Both the position numbers and the translations under genes were made by a program. The notes below the pieces were generated by a model. That model was not told the DNA's origin, did no database searches, and was given only the letters and a program-made list of their open reading frames with translations. DNA of 64,000 nt. Origin: Oscillospiraceae bacterium CM. Lineage in GTDB: Bacteria > Bacillota > Clostridia > Oscillospirales > Oscillospiraceae. Location: the NCBI GenBank assembly GCA_022870705.1, contig CP072107.1, positions 1,734,501-1,798,500 on the forward strand, written 5' to 3'. Positions 60,814-64,000 of this stretch are shown here, in pieces. Position 1 is the first letter of the stretch; every line of letters begins with the position of its first letter.

Positions 60814-61221
60814 ATGAAAATCGAACTGACAGAAATTGAATTACGGCGTCTTCTGGATTTGGTTTATATCGGTAACTGGATTTTGAATTCAACACGCGGC
60901 ACCGACCGCTTTGAAGATTACGACCACGTTGAGAGCCTCATTTTCTCTCAGTGTGCCAAAGCCGGTATGAAGGCGCTTTATGATACCCGCGAGGGGCGCG
61001 TTGTGCCGTCTGCCGCATTTGAAAACGGCGGGATTCACGAGGCAATTGCCGATTACGAGGACACCGTCTTTTTTGAGATTCTGGCTGAAGAACTGGCCAG
61101 GCGCGATATGGATTTCGAACCGATCGGTCCCGATAATTTCAGTGAGCTGACAAGCCGGATCGACGAATATATTGAAGAGTTCGAACAAAATGGCATGGAT
61201 AATATTTCGTTAAATCGATAG
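60814..61221 (+). CDS. Conserved hypothetical protein
   Basis: A 135-residue acidic, soluble protein (MKIELTEIELRRLLDLVYIG, DRFEDYDHVESLIFSQCAKA) with no family I can name. It is helical by appearance, with many D/E residues and an FEIL-AEELARRD segment. GGGAGGG precedes the ATG. Stand-alone gene with its own terminator. Confidence 0.75.
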   Translation: MKIELTEIELRRLLDLVYIGNWILNSTRGTDRFEDYDHVESLIFSQCAKAGMKALYDTREGRVVPSAAFENGGIHEAIADYEDTVFFEILAEELARRDMDFEPIGPDNFSELTSRIDEYIEEFEQNGMDNISLNR

Positions 61222-61234
61222 GACCTGATGGTTC

Positions 61235-61271
61235 AAGAAGCGAACGGTATTGCCGTTTCGCTTCTTTTTTT
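61235..61271 (+). terminator. Terminator after the hypothetical gene
   Basis: AAGAAGCGAACGG (61235-61247) pairs with CCGTTTCGCTTCTT (61253-61266) with one bulged base, then a run of T. Confidence 0.85.
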
Positions 61272-61301
61272 GTCGAATTATTTACAATTTAAATACAATA
61301 G

Positions 61302-61330
61302 TTTACAAATTAGTTTCACTCAATTATAAT
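61302..61330 (+). promoter_or_regulatory. SigA promoter of the secreted SLH protein
   Basis: TTTACA (61302-61307), 17-nt spacer, TATAAT (61325-61330). About 38 bp before the ATG. Confidence 0.8.
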
Positions 61331-61368
61331 GGATATTAAGAAAATATTTCCATTATATGGAGGTTGTG

Positions 61369-62613
61369 ATGAAAATGCGAAGGCTTCTCACCCTATTAGC
61401 CGCCCTGCTGCTAGCCGTCTGGTCGGCACCGACCGCGGCGGCTGCCGGTTCCGTCCAGGTCTGTCTCCGCATTGAGGGTGCTGCAAAAAACCTGTATAAC
61501 AATAGCGCTCTGACCGTATCTTCCATAACACCGACAGTCGCCGATATCCTCGACAGCCTTGCCGGGGCCGATGATGCACCCGCCGTCACACTTGCCGGGG
61601 AGGTCGGCGCGCGGCGGGTATGCGCTGTCAACGACCTATCTGAAAACAGCCTTCAAAGCCCTTTTCAGGATGTCTGGACGGTGCGTCTCAACGGGCAAAA
61701 CATCACGTCCGGGCTTGACGCAACGCCGGTGCATACAGGGGACGACCTTGTCGTTTTTTACGGCGATATATCGCTGATGCAATACCCCATCATTGATTTA
61801 AGCCGCATGCTGACGGATGGCATTGTCCGCTTTACAAGCTCTGACGGCCAGCAGCCCGCATCCGGAAATGCCATGCCCGGCAGCCCAATTACCGGCGCGA
61901 CGGTGACGTGGGACGGCATGACATATGTAACGGACCCAAACGGCGAAATAATCATTGATTCGACAGGCGCGGGCGTCCGCCACTTTGTTCAAATTGAGCG
62001 GTATTACGCCAACGGGCTGCCAACGGTTCTGCGCCTGCCGCCCGATGACGTCATTCAATACGGCTTTCGGGACGTTAGCACGTCCGCCTGGTATTATAAC
62101 GATGTGATGTCTATCGCCGAACGCCATTTAATGAGCGGCATCTCCCTAGACGCCTTCGGCCCGGATACACCGCTCAGCCGGGCGATGTTCGTCACAATTC
62201 TCGGGCGGCTGGCGGGAGCCGATGTCGACCAGACGGCGGAGACAGGCTTTTCCGACGTTACCGCAGACGGCTGGTCAGCCGGTTATATCGCTTGGGCCGC
62301 ATCGGAAGGCCTCGTCAGCGGCGGGAGTGACGGCACCTTCCGCCCTGCCGACGCCATCACACGCGAGCAGATTGCCGTCTTGCTCTACCGTTTTGGGGGG
62401 CTACTCGGCTATAACTTAGACACGCCCGATAAAGTCACGGCGGATTATACCGATATAAGCAGTGTATCGCCTTATGCCGTCCAAGCGGTTACGTGGGCGG
62501 TAAACAAGGGCATTCTCGGCGGCTCCGGCTGGCGATTAAATCCGAAAAGCAGCGCAACGCGCGCTGAGACAGCCGCTGTTTTACACCGATTCCTTCAGCT
62601 TTATGAATCCTGA
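61369..62613 (+). CDS. Secreted protein with DUF4430-like domain and three SLH repeats
   Basis: A 414-residue secreted protein: signal peptide at 1-26 (LLTLLAALLLAVWSAPTAAA), a DUF4430-like beta domain (about 30-135; VCLRIEGAAKNLYNNSALTV, DVWTVRLNGQNITSGLDATP, GDDLVVFYGD), a second carbohydrate-binding-like or linker region, and three SLH repeats (YGFRDVSTSAWYYNDVMSIA, FSDVTADGWSAGYIAWAASE, YTDISSVSPYAVQAVTWAVN). Likely bound to the cell wall. GGAGG lies 5 nt before the ATG. Compare the signal-less SLH protein at 56667. Confidence 0.88.
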   Translation: MKMRRLLTLLAALLLAVWSAPTAAAAGSVQVCLRIEGAAKNLYNNSALTVSSITPTVADILDSLAGADDAPAVTLAGEVGARRVCAVNDLSENSLQSPFQDVWTVRLNGQNITSGLDATPVHTGDDLVVFYGDISLMQYPIIDLSRMLTDGIVRFTSSDGQQPASGNAMPGSPITGATVTWDGMTYVTDPNGEIIIDSTGAGVRHFVQIERYYANGLPTVLRLPPDDVIQYGFRDVSTSAWYYNDVMSIAERHLMSGISLDAFGPDTPLSRAMFVTILGRLAGADVDQTAETGFSDVTADGWSAGYIAWAASEGLVSGGSDGTFRPADAITREQIAVLLYRFGGLLGYNLDTPDKVTADYTDISSVSPYAVQAVTWAVNKGILGGSGWRLNPKSSATRAETAAVLHRFLQLYES

Positions 62614-62631
62614 GATACCGGAGGTATCCCC

Positions 62632-63078
62632 ATGCCAAACATGACAGTCAAAATAAAAAAACTCTGCCCGGCTGCTATCGCGCCAACGTATGCAACGGCC
62701 TCTTCGGCCGGTGCCGACTTGTACGCCTGCCTTGAGACGGACGTCACCATCGTGCCCGGTGAAACAGCAATGATTCCAACAGGGCTCTCACTTGAGTTGC
62801 CCCCGTCTCACGCCGGGCTCGTTTTTGCCAGAAGCGGTCTCGCCACAAAAAAGGGGCTCGCCCCCGCCAACAAGGTCGGCGTCATTGACAGCGATTACCG
62901 CGGCGAGGTGCTTGTAGCGCTTTTTAATCACGGCAGAGGGCCTGTCACGATCACACCGGGCGAGCGTGTTGCCCAGCTCGTTGTGACGCCTGTTTTGACG
63001 TGTGATTTTATCGAAACAGACACTTTGGACGCGACGGCGCGTGGCACAGGCGGCTTCGGTTCGACCGGCCAAACCTGA
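62632..63078 (+). CDS. dut: dUTP pyrophosphatase
   Basis: A 148-residue trimeric-type dUTPase that keeps uracil out of DNA. All five family motifs can be seen: SSAGADLYA, RSGLATKKG, GVIDSDYRGEV, RVAQLVV and the C-terminal ARGTGGFGSTG. 18 bp after the SLH gene. Confidence 0.95.
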   Translation: MPNMTVKIKKLCPAAIAPTYATASSAGADLYACLETDVTIVPGETAMIPTGLSLELPPSHAGLVFARSGLATKKGLAPANKVGVIDSDYRGEVLVALFNHGRGPVTITPGERVAQLVVTPVLTCDFIETDTLDATARGTGGFGSTGQT

Positions 63079-63114
63079 AATTCGCAAAAAATTTATAAAA
63101 TTATACTCTCCTCC

Positions 63115-63141
63115 TAAAGATATCAGGAATAAATACGATAG
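63115..63141 (+). promoter_or_regulatory. SigD-type promoter of the hemerythrin gene
   Basis: TAAA (63115-63118), 15-nt spacer, TACGATAG (63134-63141). The -35 and spacing are exact; the -10 matches GCCGATAA at five positions including CGATA. About 34 bp before the ATG. Confidence 0.65.
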
Positions 63142-63174
63142 ATTTAGTAGAGTTAATCCAAAGGAGGAGAAAGT

Positions 63175-63561
63175 ATGACCTGGAAAGACAGCTTCGCGCT
63201 CGGCATTCCGGCAATCGACAAACAGCACAAGGATCTTTGCGATCAGGTGGACAAACTGTCTGACGCGTGTTCTCACGGCAAAGGTGCCGAAGAGGTTAAA
63301 AAAGTTCTTGATTTTCTCGCAAGCTACACTGTCAAGCATTTTGCCGACGAGGAGGCCTTTCAGCTGAAGATCAAGTATCCGAACTTTCAGCAGCACAAAG
63401 CAAAACACACCGAATTTCTTAATCAGGTGACGAAGCTTAAAAAAGAAGCTTTGGAAGGCGGCGTCAATATCAGCATGGTCATCAAAATCAACCGGATTAT
63501 CACTGAGTGGCTCGTCGATCACATCAAGGCAACCGACAGCGACCTGAAAAACTACGTGTAA
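63175..63561 (+). CDS. Bacteriohemerythrin
   Basis: A 128-residue single-domain hemerythrin with the di-iron ligands in order: H in IDKQHKDL, HFADEE, FQQHKAKHTEF and HIKATD near the end. These bind oxygen, and in many motile bacteria serve oxygen delivery, storage or sensing. It has a SigD-type promoter, which places it with the motility genes. AAGGAGG is the SD. Confidence 0.9.
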   Translation: MTWKDSFALGIPAIDKQHKDLCDQVDKLSDACSHGKGAEEVKKVLDFLASYTVKHFADEEAFQLKIKYPNFQQHKAKHTEFLNQVTKLKKEALEGGVNISMVIKINRIITEWLVDHIKATDSDLKNYV

Positions 63562-63592
63562 CCGACAGATACAAAAATAATGGCCGGGGATG

Positions 63593-63621
63593 TCGACAAT
63601 ATCGGCATCCTCGGCTATAAT
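63593..63621 (+). promoter_or_regulatory. SigA promoter of the ywlG-like gene
   Basis: TCGACA (63593-63598), 17-nt spacer, TATAAT (63616-63621), about 57 bp before the ATG. Confidence 0.75.
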
Positions 63622-63677
63622 ACTTTTATGATCTGAGGCGGGCCGTCTTACCACCCGCTTGAAAGGAGCCCTGACAA

Positions 63678-64000
63678 ATGGACCTTTTTGACGAAATCCG
63701 GCTACAATCGGAAAATTTGGCGTGGGCGCTTTGTGAAGCAGCACATCTCCAGCCGGGACAGCTCGTTGTCGTCGGCTGCTCGTCGAGCGAGATTGCCGGC
63801 GCGCGAGTTGGGAGTCTGTCAAATCCCGAGATTGGTAAAGCTGTCTTCGAGGGAATCTACAACGTCCTGCGTCAGAAGGGTCTTCATCTTGCCGCACAGT
63901 GCTGTGAGCATCTCAACAGGGCGCTCATCCTAGAGCGCGCAGCGGCGGTCGGCTGCGCGCTTGTCAACGTCGTTCCGCAGCCAAAGGCGGGCGGGTCGTT
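63678..64000 (+). CDS. ywlG: UPF0340 (YwlG/TIGR01440) protein, 5' part only
   Basis: The gene runs off the window end, leaving 107 codons. The product (LVVVGCSSSEIAGARVGSLS, HLAAQCCEHLNRALILERAA, NVVPQPKAGGS) matches the UPF0340 family, a Firmicutes protein of unknown role often encoded near upp or glyA. The ATG at 63678 follows AAAGGAG. Confidence 0.9.
   Translation, partial: MDLFDEIRLQSENLAWALCEAAHLQPGQLVVVGCSSSEIAGARVGSLSNPEIGKAVFEGIYNVLRQKGLHLAAQCCEHLNRALILERAAAVGCALVNVVPQPKAGGS

Noticed and set aside
62788-63897. Long open frame (369 codons) on the minus strand across dut, hemerythrin and ywlG
   Set aside because: Overlaps three well-supported genes on the other strand, has no SD and no recognisable protein sequence; it is a shadow of their codon use.
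1-64000. CRISPR arrays, tRNA or rRNA genes, complete IS elements, prophage
   Set aside because: I looked for direct repeats with spacers, tRNA-like TTC-rich arms, and transposase or integrase frames and saw none.

Overview
This 64-kb window comes from a flagellated, endospore-forming Firmicute of the class Clostridia. The order Oscillospirales (Oscillospiraceae/Ruminococcaceae) is my best guess, not a proof. The signs are a Bacillus/Clostridium-type flagellar gene order with FliY, CsrA/FliW, CheC/CheD and a SigD-type sigma factor; a cwlJ-gerQ spore germination pair; many SD-led GTG and TTG starts; S-layer homology proteins; and a dispersed 'GATTCTTCG' palindrome of a kind seen in gut Clostridia. 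Base composition is moderately GC-rich, with AT-rich control regions.

Layout. (a) 1-287: 3' end of a PLP aminotransferase, then a convergent terminator. (b) 348-28736, all on the minus strand and nearly gapless: a flagellar superoperon of 35 genes. Reading from its promoter side the order is fliF-G-H-I-J, a MotE-like gene, fliK, flgD, flgE, flbD, fliM, fliY, an EAL/HDOD gene, flgB, flgC, fliE, fliO-P-Q-R, flhB, flhA, a PilZ gene, sigD, flgF-like, flgG-like, yvyF, flgM, flgN, flgK, flgL, yviE-like, fliW, csrA. (c) 28750-29395: AT-rich divergent control region with a SigA-type promoter, a possible leader ORF and stacked palindromes for the fliF operon, and a SigD promoter plus CsrA-type leader for flagellin. 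(d) 29396-31393: a large flagellin. (e) 31531-34200: metallophosphoesterase, DUF4474 and flavodoxin-like genes. (f) 34302-38420: cheC-cheD-cheY-cheA-cheW (minus strand). (g) 38781-41711: fliD-fliS-FliT-like-yaaR. (h) 41925-45765: chemoreceptor, second cheW, cheR, cheB. (i) 45852-64000: mixed housekeeping and cell-surface or spore genes (amidase, Crp-type regulator, trxA, DUF47-pit, ferredoxin, cwlJ-gerQ, radical SAM, cupin, cold shock, a tandem cysteine-rich pair, guaA, two SLH proteins, argS, dut, hemerythrin, ywlG).

How it works together. The superoperon encodes basal body, export gate, C-ring/switch, hook and junction proteins, plus SigD and its anti-sigma factor FlgM. SigD-type promoters (about TAAA-N15-NNCGATAA) can be read upstream of flagellin, fliD, the chemoreceptor and, unexpectedly, a hemerythrin, so late genes and an oxygen-binding protein probably share control. 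CsrA/FliW would set flagellin translation through a GGA-loop hairpin in the flagellin leader. motA/motB, fliL, flhF and flhG are not in the window although several of them usually sit in this operon.

The least explained content is the tandem cysteine-rich pair at 53.6-54.8 kb, an SLH protein without a visible export signal, a structured terminator-bearing leader before the phosphate transporter, and the palindromic leader of the fliF operon.
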